DNA of 64,000 nt from Lactobacillaceae bacterium AF64-9pH9TA. Lineage in GTDB: Bacteria; Bacillota; Bacilli; Lactobacillales; Lactobacillaceae. A program made the translations under genes and the position numbers. This document shows positions 1 through 7,506 of the stretch, piece after piece (position 1 is the stretch's first letter; the number at the start of each line of letters is the position of its first letter). The DNA lies in the NCBI GenBank assembly GCA_027681045.1, contig JAQDCK010000006.1:34303-98302 (forward strand), in the 5' to 3' direction. The notes under the pieces were generated by a model. That model had not been told where the DNA came from. It worked only from the letters and a program-made list of their open reading frames with translations, and made no database searches.

Positions 1-2590
1 TGATCGCCTGGTCAATATTCGGAGTCACCGCATTTGGCAAGCGGATCAATTCTTGAGCTATTTCATTTTCTTCCTTTTCAGAAACCTTATCACCATTCAT
101 TAGGTAATATTCGCCGGAAATTTCTTTAAGCAGAATAACTTCAATACTTTCCCGAATATCACGAACAGCCGCGGACGCTTGATTATCGTCGAGATTTCCT
201 TTATCCCGATTTAACCAACGATGAATCGTCAAATCTTCAACCCAATCTCTATCTTCGAGGTCATCATCTTCATCTGGATAAACCGGATCATTAATTTGAA
301 AGCTTTCCGCCTTGCTCTTTTCGCGATTACGGTCCACATTCAATTTGTCACGTGCCTCATCCAAATTTTCGACTTGGTCGTCAGTGTCATCATCGTAAAC
401 TAATTGAACCAAGCAAGAAATATCATCAGGAAGCTGAATTTTTTGTGGCAAAAAGTGTTCGGTCTTTTGCAGATAATACTTCTCATAAACAGCTTCATTG
501 GCTGGTCCATAATCATCCGTGTCTGGCTTCATTACATACAACTGCCGTTTTTCCAATCCTTTAGGACGGGAAATTTTATGCCGGTGCAGCCGGCCGGCTC
601 TTTGCAAAAGCAGGTCAATTGGTGCAATATCGGTAAACATGACATCAAAGTCAATATCCAGCGATTGTTCAAGAACTTGGGTACCGATTACGATCAGTTT
701 ATCTGGTCGCTTTCCTTTCTTGCCGATCAAGCTTTGCAACTCTTTTTCCAGCCTGGACCGATCAGTTGCCAGAAAAGCCGAATGCAAAACCAAGCACTGG
801 CAATCTTGCCCAACTAAACCGGCAAATTCTTGTGCCCTCTTAACCGTGTTAACAATAATTCCAGCGATACCACCATCTTTAATTTTATCGTTAACCTTTG
901 CTAAGACTTCTGTCGGCTCATCGTTAATGTAGCTAACCTGTAGTTCTCTAGGTTCTACTTTTGGTCCGAAATCATCATATTGATGTAATTTTTGGCCATC
1001 AAGAATGCTCAGCAACGGATATGCCTGGTTGCTTTCCCAGCCTTCATCCGCCTGCACTTCATCTTCACAATCATACTTTCCTTCAAAATAAGATTGAATT
1101 AAACTGTTTCGCTTTTCTTTCGGTAAAGTAGCCGACAGAATAACCACTGGAACATGATATGCGCCTAACCACTTCAAGGCTTTTGACAAATAACTTTGCA
1201 TGTACATATCGTAGGCATGAACTTCGTCAATGATCACAACCTTGTTACTAAAGCCAAGGTGCCGTAAGAAAAGGTGCTTCTGCTTGAGTCCCATCAAGAG
1301 CAAGTTGTCGATCGTCCCAACCGCAAAATCCGCTAAGATTGACTTCTTACCTGAAAACCAGGAGTTTACAGTAACAGTTCCTGCATCTAATTCTTCAGCT
1401 TCAATATCTTCTGCCCGCGGCAAGTCAGTATACCGAGAATTCCATTCTGCTTTACCGTGGAGCAGCTTGATATCCGGATTGATGCCCTCAATGCCAGCAA
1501 TTTTCGTCAGCCAGGAGTTAACCCGGTCAAACATTGCATTAGTAGTTGCTTGGGTTGGCAGGCCAATGTACACGCCCGTTCTGCCAGTTGCATAAGCTAA
1601 TTGCTCCGCAGCAGTGAGCGCAATCTCGGTCTTACCGATCCCCATCTCTGCTTCGATGATTACCAGACCTGGGTCAACTGCCTCCTTAACATGCTCTTCC
1701 ATAGCTGCTTGTATTTGCCGCGGCTTAAAAGAAAAATGTTGTTCATAATAATCATCAACATTTGCTACTTCTTCTGGAATCCACGCGTCATTGATTGCCC
1801 AAGTAGAAATGGCATTTTGGTAGCGGGCCTTCATATCCAAATCATTAAAGCCTTGGTCTAATCCAATCAGATTAAACATCGGTTTATTAGGGTCATTGTT
1901 CAAACAAGTACTGGAGGCTAACCAGTCAGCCATGATCAGTAACCCCTCCAGGATAACTGCTTCCGGCTGGTTAACCGGTGGTACTTCACTGATATTCTCA
2001 TATCCAGCCAGTTCCAGCCCATAATCAATCAGTTCCTTTTGAACATCTTTCCAAGGCTGCTGAATTTCTTCATCGTTATCAGCTTGGTAGTAGTTTGATG
2101 TAAAAACATCTATCTGTTCCTCTTGGTCGCCATTTTGCGGTTTGCCGTGGTGTCCGCCAACAATAGCAGCTATCGTTTCATTCAACCCTGCTCTTTCCAG
2201 TATCGCCTCACCAGCGCGAGCATGCGGTGACTTGCTGCGGCTTGGCAGACTCACGTCATTTAAGCTCTTAAAGGAATGACTAACCAATCGGTGAATCAGC
2301 TCTTCATCCAATTGATCGTCATGGTTATATGATTCCTTGGTTTGAAAAGCAGGAGTCGCCTTGCCAAGGTCGTGAATATAGCAAAGGAATAACACCAATT
2401 TTGACATTTCAGCATCGCAGATCCGAGTAGTCAGCATGCTTCTTTGTCCTTCACTTAGCCAAGAATTATAGAGCCAATGTCCAACATTCATGGTGTCCAC
2501 CAGGTGTGCCACTAATGGCAGCCAGCGCTCATCACCATCTTGGTTTGATTTCTTTCCCCATAAAGATAGGGCCTCTTTGCTTAGTTTCAT
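1..2590 (-). CDS. cas3: Type I-E CRISPR nuclease-helicase Cas3 (partial, runs off the left edge)
   Basis: Cas3 is recruited by target-bound Cascade and degrades DNA with its HD nuclease while unwinding with its SF2 helicase. The frame is open from ATG 2590 (AAGGAATT ribosome site just upstream) to position 1, 863 codons with no stop. This is nearly full length for a type I-E Cas3, so only the C-terminus is missing. I see His29 and an HDLGK motif at residues 73-77, a downstream HHG, a Walker A region MGIGKTE near residue 316, a DEVH box (IIDEVHAYD) near residue 452, and the helicase C-terminal QRAGRLHRH motif. The rest of the cas operon should lie beyond the left edge. Its leader contains a site matching the seed of the nearby mini-CRISPR, suggesting autoregulation (inference). 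Confidence 0.93.
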   Translation of the reverse strand, partial: MKLSKEALSLWGKKSNQDGDERWLPLVAHLVDTMNVGHWLYNSWLSEGQRSMLTTRICDAEMSKLVLFLCYIHDLGKATPAFQTKESYNHDDQLDEELIHRLVSHSFKSLNDVSLPSRSKSPHARAGEAILERAGLNETIAAIVGGHHGKPQNGDQEEQIDVFTSNYYQADNDEEIQQPWKDVQKELIDYGLELAGYENISEVPPVNQPEAVILEGLLIMADWLASSTCLNNDPNKPMFNLIGLDQGFNDLDMKARYQNAISTWAINDAWIPEEVANVDDYYEQHFSFKPRQIQAAMEEHVKEAVDPGLVIIEAEMGIGKTEIALTAAEQLAYATGRTGVYIGLPTQATTNAMFDRVNSWLTKIAGIEGINPDIKLLHGKAEWNSRYTDLPRAEDIEAEELDAGTVTVNSWFSGKKSILADFAVGTIDNLLLMGLKQKHLFLRHLGFSNKVVIIDEVHAYDMYMQSYLSKALKWLGAYHVPVVILSATLPKEKRNSLIQSYFEGKYDCEDEVQADEGWESNQAYPLLSILDGQKLHQYDDFGPKVEPRELQVSYINDEPTEVLAKVNDKIKDGGIAGIIVNTVKRAQEFAGLVGQDCQCLVLHSAFLATDRSRLEKELQSLIGKKGKRPDKLIVIGTQVLEQSLDIDFDVMFTDIAPIDLLLQRAGRLHRHKISRPKGLEKRQLYVMKPDTDDYGPANEAVYEKYYLQKTEHFLPQKIQLPDDISCLVQLVYDDDTDDQVENLDEARDKLNVDRNREKSKAESFQINDPVYPDEDDDLEDRDWVEDLTIHRWLNRDKGNLDDNQASAAVRDIRESIEVILLKEISGEYYLMNGDKVSEKEENEIAQELIRLPNAVTPNIDQAI

Positions 2591-2665
2591 TACAATTCCT
2601 TCAACATGTAAAAACTTTCATTCACAATTCAAATTGTACTAACTAATTTTACCATATAACCGCTT

Positions 2666-2854
2666 TCATGACTGAGGGCGTTTTGCCCACTTTTCAAGTA
2701 AAATTTGACATAATTTGTGAACTGCTTTTTCCCCATGGTAGCCGCCATTAAACGGCTTCTCGAATTGAAACTCTGGCCTTATCTTACTGAGATCGTGAAG
2801 ATAACAAGTCAAGCTTGCTAATTCCCACAAATCTGCATCCTTTGTATTCTTCAT
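2666..2854 (-). CDS. 62-aa HD-motif mini-protein resembling a Cas3 N-terminal fragment
   Basis: This short ORF sits 75 nt upstream of cas3 on the same strand. Its stretch CYLHDLSKIRPEFQ parallels CYIHDLGKATPAFQ of the neighbouring Cas3, and the preceding residues (DADLWELASL) also align with that protein. This is most simply a remnant of a second, diverged cas3 whose remainder was lost. The Gly of HDxGK is Ser, and later HD-nuclease histidines and the helicase are absent, so nuclease activity is unlikely. A GAGGA sequence 6 nt before the ATG could still allow translation. It may persist only as the leader of the cas3 transcript. The 12 nt immediately before its ATG are identical to the mini-CRISPR spacer seed. 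Alternative: a genuine small regulator. Confidence 0.55.
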   Translation of the reverse strand: MKNTKDADLWELASLTCYLHDLSKIRPEFQFEKPFNGGYHGEKAVHKLCQILLEKWAKRPQS

Positions 2855-2866
2855 ACAGTATCCTCA
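2855..2866 (-). promoter_or_regulatory. Predicted Cascade-guide target site in the cas3 operon leader
   Basis: On the minus strand this is TGAGGATACTGT, identical to the first 12 nt of the mini-CRISPR spacer at 3098-3109. It is preceded by GGAA, so the PAM position reads AA as in several type I-E systems. It lies between the ribosome site and the ATG of the 62-aa ORF and about 120 nt downstream of the predicted cas promoter. Pairing stops after 12 nt (two isolated further matches), so Cascade could bind here without licensing Cas3 cutting and act as a roadblock. The match is seen directly; the function is inferred from CreR/CreA systems. Confidence 0.6.
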
Positions 2867-2988
2867 TTCCTTCTTTATAACGCAAAACTTTTAACTCATA
2901 TGTGAGCCTTTAACAGTTGCACATCCAATATTTCAGTGAACAAAATTTACAGTTTCCTCATTCAGTAAATCATCCGTCCACAATTTGA

Positions 2989-3017
2989 ATTCTATCACGT
3001 AATATTCTATTGTGCAA
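2989..3017 (-). promoter_or_regulatory. Predicted promoter of the HD mini-ORF/cas3 operon
   Basis: Reading the minus strand, TTGCAC (3017-3012) and TAGAAT (2994-2989) are separated by 17 nt, a good sigma-A-type promoter. It is the best candidate upstream of the mini-ORF and cas3, and it lies only a few bases downstream of the terminator of the mini-CRISPR transcript. Confidence 0.5.
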
Positions 3018-3020
3018 GCC

Positions 3021-3053
3021 AAAATAAAAATGCCTTGCCAAAAGTGACAAGGC
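3021..3053 (-). terminator. Terminator of the mini-CRISPR transcript
   Basis: Minus strand GCCTTG, a 10-nt loop and CAAGGC, followed by ATTTTTATTTT. The 5' arm of the stem is formed by the last bases of the second degenerate repeat, so repeat and terminator are merged. Confidence 0.6.
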
Positions 3054-3137
3054 CCCCCACTTACGTGAGGAAATGTTATTGATCCCCATCTAGACACACA
3101 GTATCCTCAGGGTCACCCCCATTTACATGAGGACTAA
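3048..3137 (-). CRISPR. Degenerate mini-CRISPR: two type I-E-like repeats and one spacer (CreR/CreA-like)
   Basis: Repeat 1 (3137-3110, minus) contains CCTCATGTAAATGGGGGTGA and ends in CCC. Repeat 2 (3075-3048) contains CCTCACGTAAGTGGGGG and then diverges into the terminator stem. Both have the form of type I-E repeats (a core ending in GGGGGTGAtCC), and the period is 62 nt, against the usual ~61. The 34-nt spacer is 3109-3076. Its first 12 nt match a site in the cas3 leader at 2855-2866. The unit has its own extended -10 promoter and terminator, giving a predicted RNA of about 113 nt. Repeats this diverged are not a working adaptive array; the layout is that of a cas-regulating or antitoxin guide RNA. 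Confidence 0.65.
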
Positions 3138-3141
3138 AGTA

Positions 3142-3168
3142 AGTATAGCATAGAAAGCAAAGGATCAA
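3142..3168 (-). promoter_or_regulatory. Extended -10 promoter of the mini-CRISPR RNA
   Basis: The minus strand reads TGCTATACT (TATACT at 3147-3142 with the TG extension). A TTGATC at 3168-3163 is a possible short-spaced -35 (14-15 nt). Predicted initiation near 3135 would place the first base of the transcript at the start of the first degenerate repeat. Confidence 0.5.
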
Positions 3169-3366
3169 CTTTGACAATAAAACGAAAACAGCCTTCTACG
3201 GCTATAAACGAAGAGAAAACTGTCATCATATTAGTTCGTAAAAAATATAGCTTTAGGCCTGTCATCTAAGGTATCCAACTCACCCAACCTCATTGCAGTT
3301 TTTCCGCAAATTTCTCTCCCTGCTCTTTTACTTTGCTTAACTTTACAGTATAATAATAAATGTTCT

Positions 3367-3455
3367 GGAGAGTTGGCAGAGCGGTAATGCAGCGGACTCG
3401 AAATCCGCCGAACCAATGTTGAATTGGTGCGCAGGTTCAAATCCTGTACTCTCCT
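3367..3455 (+). tRNA. tRNA-Ser (anticodon CGA)
   Basis: Class II tRNA. The acceptor GGAGAGT pairs with ACTCTCC. The anticodon stem GCGGA/TCCGC encloses a CTCGAAA loop with anticodon CGA (reads UCG). A long variable arm (CCAAT/ATTGG) and the T-arm TTCAAAT follow. CCA is not encoded. The discriminator base appears to be T rather than the G usual for bacterial tRNA-Ser. A TTGCTT...TATAAT promoter lies just upstream (about 3333-3357). Confidence 0.9.
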
Positions 3456-3591
3456 TAATAAGATCAAAATGGTATACCTATGGGAAGCATTTCAAAGTAG
3501 CTAGTAGTTTTTAACTACTGGCTTTTTTCTATCCTTGTCCCAAAAATTATCTGCATCTATAGAAAATAAATGGAAAGGACATCTAAATCAA

Positions 3592-3816
3592 ATGAACGCA
3601 CTGCAAGAATATCTCGATCAAAACGGTGTCACTCGCTACCAAGTAGCCAAACAAACTGGGATTGCTAATACGACCTTAGCCAACGCCGTTAAAGAAACTA
3701 AACCCTTGTCCGGGCAAACCGTCAAAGTCATTACCGCGGTTGCACAGGCCCTGGGTAAAACGCCAGGACAAGTTCTTGATGACCTAATTGAACTTGACGA
3801 GGATAATTCAAAGTAA
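3592..3816 (+). CDS. Small XRE-type helix-turn-helix protein
   Basis: A 74-aa single-domain DNA-binding protein. The helix-turn-helix spans roughly residues 12-45 (TRYQVAKQTGIANTTLANAV), and the tail (PGQVLDDLIELDED) is typical of Cro/C1-family repressors that end after the five-helix domain. I chose ATG 3592 because the domain starts there and an AAAGGA lies 13 nt upstream; the frame is open back to 3535 but that extension is not domain-like. No toxin partner is visible beside it. A strong hairpin terminator follows at once. Target unknown; it could be an orphan antitoxin or a remnant of mobile DNA next to the tRNA. Confidence 0.75.
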   Translation: MNALQEYLDQNGVTRYQVAKQTGIANTTLANAVKETKPLSGQTVKVITAVAQALGKTPGQVLDDLIELDEDNSK

Positions 3817-3841
3817 CCATTTCTCATCTAGTTTTCCATGC

Positions 3842-3877
3842 AAAAAGTCGCTTAGAAGATCTCTAAGCGGCTTTTTT
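3842..3877. terminator. Terminator after the XRE gene
   Basis: Inverted repeat GTCGCTTAGA / TCTAAGCGGC with a 4-nt loop, flanked by A and T tracts on both sides. It can serve the XRE gene and the facing small ORF. Confidence 0.75.
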
Positions 3878-3890
3878 AGCTCCTCAGCAT

Positions 3891-4034
3891 TTAAAAAAGC
3901 TTCTTAAATATCGAATGAATTATATCGAAGAAGCCCCATATAGCAAGTACTATTAACCCGAGTATTAAGTCCCCATAGCGGTCAAGGAACCATTTCGTAA
4001 ACCAAAGAACTGCCACTACGAGGACAATAAACAA
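3891..4034 (-). CDS. Possible 47-aa small membrane protein (TTG start)
   Basis: This open frame is only found if TTG is accepted as start. The product has a hydrophobic stretch LFIVLVVAVLWF, a short polar turn (DRYGD), a second hydrophobic stretch LILGLIVLAIWGFF, and a basic tail (SIFKKLF): a two-helix hairpin layout. The ribosome site (TAGGACA) is weak. No family recognised. It could be a small toxin-like or immunity-like membrane peptide, or a chance frame. Confidence 0.35.
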   Translation of the reverse strand: MFIVLVVAVLWFTKWFLDRYGDLILGLIVLAIWGFFDIIHSIFKKLF

Positions 4035-4106
4035 TGTCCTACCACCACATTCCTTCGGCTAACTTAAAGAGGCTACTCACCACTCCCGACTAGAAATTTT
4101 TCCCTT

Positions 4107-4292
4107 TTACTCCTCAAGCATCTTTCTGCGCTCAGCAATATACTCTTCCATGAGCTCTAGATCTTCCGCGGTTGCCAGCTTCAAGATAAAGTTTTTCGCC
4201 ATTGACCGCTTAGTAATATAGGCCTTCCGCTCCTTGTTGGCCTCATCCCACTTCTTATTTGCTCTCCTTTGCGCTTCGCTTACTCTAGCCAT
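4107..4292 (-). CDS. Small conserved-looking helical protein, function unknown
   Basis: 61 aa, charged and helical: it opens MARVSEAQRRANKKWDEANK and ends EYIAERRKMLEE. ATG 4292 is preceded by AGGAGG at 7 nt, a near-perfect ribosome site that fixes the start 12 codons inside the longer open frame. The opening (SEAQRRANKKWDE...) resembles short proteins of mobile elements and plasmids that I know only as hypothetical, possibly small DNA-binding or antitoxin-like proteins. Neighbouring genes are also small and accessory. Confidence 0.6.
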   Translation of the reverse strand: MARVSEAQRRANKKWDEANKERKAYITKRSMAKNFILKLATAEDLELMEEYIAERRKMLEE

Positions 4293-4361
4293 TCCATTGC
4301 CTCCTAATAATACGTTTTCTTTCTCCAAATTATACTATCTTCCCACCCTCTTCCTCTACCT

Positions 4362-4401
4362 AAAAAAAGCGGATCAAGCCTTGCAGCCTAGTCCGCTTTT
4401 T
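4362..4401. terminator. Hairpin terminator
   Basis: AAAAAGCGGA / TCCGCTTTTT with an 18-nt loop. It lies upstream of the small 61-aa gene and so more likely ends whatever reads in from the right or left. Confidence 0.45.
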
Positions 4402-4410
4402 GCGTCTGTT

Positions 4411-4488
4411 CTAATTTTCTTCTTCCGCGATCTGCTTTTTGTATTCGCTGACGCCCTTCCAAATGGTAAAAGCCCGTAGGAAGTAATT
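4411..4488 (-). pseudogene. Possible C-terminal gene remnant
   Basis: Between a TGA and a TAG the minus strand reads NYFLRAFTIWKGVSEYKKQI followed by AEEEN and stop, which looks like the tail of a real protein but has no start. Too short to identify. Confidence 0.25.
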
Positions 4489-4503
4489 CTGTCATAAGAC
4501 GCC

Positions 4504-4533
4504 AAAAAGCCAGGACAACTTGCCCTGGCTTTA
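4504..4533 (-). terminator. Terminator of argGH
   Basis: AAAGCCAGG / CCTGGCTTT with a 9-nt loop and a following T run on the minus strand, just after the argH stop. Confidence 0.8.
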
Positions 4534-4545
4534 AAGCGATTAATC

Positions 4546-5928
4546 CTATTTTTCTTCGGCTAGCTTCTCTCTGACCTCATCAACCTGCTTTTGGACTGAA
4601 TCCGGCGTCGGTCCTCCCAAAGAAGTCCGCTTGGCCAGGCAGTTATGCAGGTCAATTGCCTGGTACAAGTCTTCATCAAACAAGTCGCTGTAGCCTTTGT
4701 AAGTTTCAAGCGGCAAGTCTTCTAAAACCGTGTCCTGGTCGATGCACAAGGCCACCAATTGCCCGGAAATATGGTAGGCATCTCTAAATGGCATCCCCTT
4801 CTTGGTCAAATAATCCGCCAAGTCCGTCGCGTTAATAAAGCCCTTCTGCGCCGCCTGGTGCATGGCCTTCTCATTAGCTTCCAAGGTCTTGATCATCGGG
4901 ATAAAAGTCTCCAGACACAGCTCAACATTGTCGATGGCGTCAAACAAGGCTTCCTTGTCTTCCTGCATGTCCTTGTTGTAGGCCAGGGGCAGTCCCTTCA
5001 AAGTCGTCAAAATCGCCATCAAGTCCCCGTAGACTCGGCCGGTCTTCCCCCGTGCCAGTTCAGCCATGTCGGGATTTTTCTTCTGCGGCATAATGGAAGA
5101 CCCAGTCGTATAAGCATCCGCCAGGCGGACAAAGTGGAATTCCCAAGATGACCACAAGATCAGCTCTTCGCTTAAGCGGGAGAGGTGCATCATCACCAGC
5201 GCCAAATCGCTTAAGTCTTCCACCACATGGTCCCGGTCGCTAACCCCGTCTAAACTGTTAGCTACCGGAGCCTTAAAACCCAATAGTTCCGCTTCATAAA
5301 CCCGGTCAATCGGATAAGTCGTCCCGGCCAAAGCACAGCTGCCAATTGGCGAATAGTTCATCCGCTCTTCCATTTGCCCGAGACGGTCTAGATCCCGCAT
5401 AAACATGTAAGCATAAGCCATCAGCTGGTGGCCAAAAGTGACCGGCTGGGCCCGCTGCAGGTGGGTATAACCCGGCATGAGGCTGGCCTTGTACTTTTCT
5501 GCCTGGTCGCAAAGAGCCGCTACCAAATCTTTTAAAAGCTGCTTGATCTGCCTGTTTTCTTCCCGCATGTACAAGCGGATATCCAGAGCCACCTGGTCGT
5601 TTCTTGACCGGGCCGTGTGCAGCATCTTCCCGTCCTGGCCGATCCGGTCAGTCAATGTTTCTTCAATGAACATATGAATGTCTTCAGCGGCCGGATCGAT
5701 TTCCAGCTTGCCGCTATTTAAGTCAGCCAAGATGCCCTCCAGGCCGGCAATGATTTTCCCGCTTGCTTCTTCAGGAATAATCCCCTGCTTGGCCAGCATC
5801 TTGGCATGGGCAATGGAGCCGGCAATGTCTTCTGGATACATTCTTTGGTCAAAACGGATGGATGAGTTGAAGTCGTCCGCGATCTGGTCAGTCTTACCGG
5901 AAGTTCTGCCGGCCCACATTTTTTTCAT
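4546..5928 (-). CDS. argH: Argininosuccinate lyase
   Basis: Splits argininosuccinate into arginine and fumarate, the last step of arginine synthesis; cytoplasmic homotetramer of the fumarase/aspartase superfamily. The 460-aa length is standard. The superfamily signature GSSIMPQKKNPD is intact around residue 280, and the N-terminal LWxGR-like start (MWAGRTSG) and TARSRNDQ near residue 105 are present. It follows argG by 35 nt and is co-transcribed with it under the T-box leader. No other arginine biosynthesis genes are in the window, so precursor supply (citrulline or ornithine) must come from elsewhere. Confidence 0.97.
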   Translation of the reverse strand: MKKMWAGRTSGKTDQIADDFNSSIRFDQRMYPEDIAGSIAHAKMLAKQGIIPEEASGKIIAGLEGILADLNSGKLEIDPAAEDIHMFIEETLTDRIGQDGKMLHTARSRNDQVALDIRLYMREENRQIKQLLKDLVAALCDQAEKYKASLMPGYTHLQRAQPVTFGHQLMAYAYMFMRDLDRLGQMEERMNYSPIGSCALAGTTYPIDRVYEAELLGFKAPVANSLDGVSDRDHVVEDLSDLALVMMHLSRLSEELILWSSWEFHFVRLADAYTTGSSIMPQKKNPDMAELARGKTGRVYGDLMAILTTLKGLPLAYNKDMQEDKEALFDAIDNVELCLETFIPMIKTLEANEKAMHQAAQKGFINATDLADYLTKKGMPFRDAYHISGQLVALCIDQDTVLEDLPLETYKGYSDLFDEDLYQAIDLHNCLAKRTSLGGPTPDSVQKQVDEVREKLAEEK

Positions 5929-5963
5929 ATCACAATCACCTAATTTAAAAAACTTGTCCCGTC

Positions 5964-7190
5964 TTACTTCTTCTTGGCATCCAGCTTGGCTTGGACCTGG
6001 ATTGGCAAGCCGAAGAGGTTGATAAAGCCCGCAGCTTCCGCCTGGTCGTAGTCTGATTCGTCAAAAGTTGCCAGTTCAGTTGAGTACAGGCTGTTTGGCG
6101 AAGTTACCCCGGCCTTGATTATGTTACCCTTGTAGAGCTTCAATTTGACCGTCCCGGTCACGCATTCCTGGGTCTTGTCCACAAAAGCGGCCAGGGCTTC
6201 TCTTAATGGGGTAAACCATTGCCCGTCGTAAACCAGTTCCCCGTAAGTAATGGCCAGTTCAGACTTCTTGTGCTGAACCTGCTTGTCCAGGGTGATGGTT
6301 TCCAGGTATTCATGGGCAAAGTAGAGAATGCTGCCGCCTGGAGTTTCATAAACCCCTCTTGACTTCATCCCGACTAAGCGGTTTTCGACCAAGTCCAAAA
6401 GGCCAATCCCGTTTTCCCCGCCGACCTTGTTCAGCTTCTCCAGCATTTCCATTAAAGGCATTTCCTGTCCGTTTAAGGCAACCGGCACGCCCTTTTCAAA
6501 GTCCAGCTGCAGGTAAGTTGGCTTGTCTGGGGCATCAAGCGGTGACACGCCCATTTCCAAAAAGCCCGGCTTTTCATAAGTTGGCTCAAGACTCGGGTCT
6601 TCCAAATCCAGCCCTTCATGGCTTAAGTGCCAGAGATTCTTATCCTTAGAGTAGTTGGTCTCCTTGCTGATCCGCAAAGGAACATTATGAGCGGTAGCAT
6701 AGTCGATTTCATCTTCTCTGGAAACCAGGTCCCATTCCCGCCAAGGAGCAATGATCGGCATGTCCGGGGCAAAGTGCTTAATCCCTAATTCAAAACGAAC
6801 TTGGTCGTTGCCCTTACCGGTTGCCCCGTGGGCAATCGCGTCAGCCCCTTCCTTAATCGCTACTTCCGCCAGGGCCTTGGCGATCAAAGGACGGGCGTTG
6901 GCCGTCCCCAGCAGGTAGCCTTCGTACTTGGCATCAGCCTTCAGACATGGCAGCAGGTAATCGTTGACATACTCTTCTTCCAAGTTGGCTACGACCAGCT
7001 TAGCCGCCCCGGAGTTCTTGGCCTTTTCTTCCAGGCCTTCCAGTTCATCCCCCTGGCCGACATTGGCTGAAACCGCGATGATTTCCGGGTTGTTGTAGTT
7101 TTCCTTTAGCCAAGGAATAATCACGGAAGTGTCCAGGCCGCCGCTGTATGCCAATACGATTTTCTTGATCTTGCTCTTGTCGATGTTCAT
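5964..7190 (-). CDS. argG: Argininosuccinate synthase
   Basis: ATP-dependent ligation of citrulline and aspartate to argininosuccinate. The 408-aa protein opens with the PP-loop [16 protein letters not shown] (residues 13-28), with further family motifs [14 protein letters not shown] and [11 protein letters not shown] 7190 is preceded by AGGAGAGA. First gene of the argGH operon; the 5' leader from about 7500 is a T-box riboswitch, so expression should rise when a cognate tRNA is uncharged. Confidence 0.97.
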   Translation of the reverse strand: MNIDKSKIKKIVLAYSGGLDTSVIIPWLKENYNNPEIIAVSANVGQGDELEGLEEKAKNSGAAKLVVANLEEEYVNDYLLPCLKADAKYEGYLLGTANARPLIAKALAEVAIKEGADAIAHGATGKGNDQVRFELGIKHFAPDMPIIAPWREWDLVSREDEIDYATAHNVPLRISKETNYSKDKNLWHLSHEGLDLEDPSLEPTYEKPGFLEMGVSPLDAPDKPTYLQLDFEKGVPVALNGQEMPLMEMLEKLNKVGGENGIGLLDLVENRLVGMKSRGVYETPGGSILYFAHEYLETITLDKQVQHKKSELAITYGELVYDGQWFTPLREALAAFVDKTQECVTGTVKLKLYKGNIIKAGVTSPNSLYSTELATFDESDYDQAEAAGFINLFGLPIQVQAKLDAKKK

Positions 7191-7269
7191 TAATATTCTC
7201 TCCTGTAAAGTTCTAACTTGCTTTTAATCTGATCCGTTAGTCCGCCTCATTTTTATCACCTTTTCTATC

Positions 7270-7500
7270 AAAAAAGCCGCCCTTTTGCTAATTGCAAAAG
7301 GACGACTTGCTCGCGGTACCACCTTTAATTCCCAGCCATATCCGGCTGGACCCTCTTGATTCTTAACGCGAATCAAACGATGGCCGCTTCTCGGTCATTT
7401 TCCCGGCTGCGTTCCCCGCGCTGGCTCTGTTTCCTCTCAACTACGAAACTCGCTTGAAGAGTCAGGGGAGCGGGTACTACTTCCTTCGTTTAACTTGTTG
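7270..7500 (-). promoter_or_regulatory. T-box riboswitch leader of argGH (probable arginine type)
   Basis: On the minus strand the diagnostic T-box sequence AAAGGTGGTACCGCG is followed by a terminator, stem CGTCCTTTTGC / GCAAAAGGGCGGC plus T run (7270-7306). Stem I is recognised by the specifier-loop element AGTAGTA and an apical AGCGAGTTT...GTTGAGAG. A GAA-CGC-A sequence places CGC, an arginine codon, at 7411-7409 as the likely specifier (inferred). Stem III is CCAGCC/GGCTGG. Uncharged tRNA would favour the antiterminator. Confidence 0.88.
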
Positions 7501-7506
7501 GATTTA

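Noticed and set aside
221..1861. Several plus-strand ORFs of 60-137 aa
   Set aside because: They are antisense shadows of the continuously open cas3 frame and lack ribosome sites and domain character.
2949..2975. GTTTCCTCATTCAGTAAATC as a third CRISPR repeat on the plus strand
   Set aside because: It shares the first nine bases and scattered later ones with the degenerate repeats but lacks the G-run stem half and is out of phase.
3231..3467. 78-aa minus-strand ORF
   Set aside because: It covers the tRNA-Ser gene; apparent coding is the complement of the tRNA.
3367..3840. tRNA-Ser 3' end as an integration (att) site
   Set aside because: No second copy of the tRNA 3' end and no integrase gene were seen in the window.
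5306..5512. Small ORFs inside argH, argG, obg, uvrC and other long genes
   Set aside because: High GC at third positions opens long alternate frames; none has a separate ribosome site or recognisable domain.
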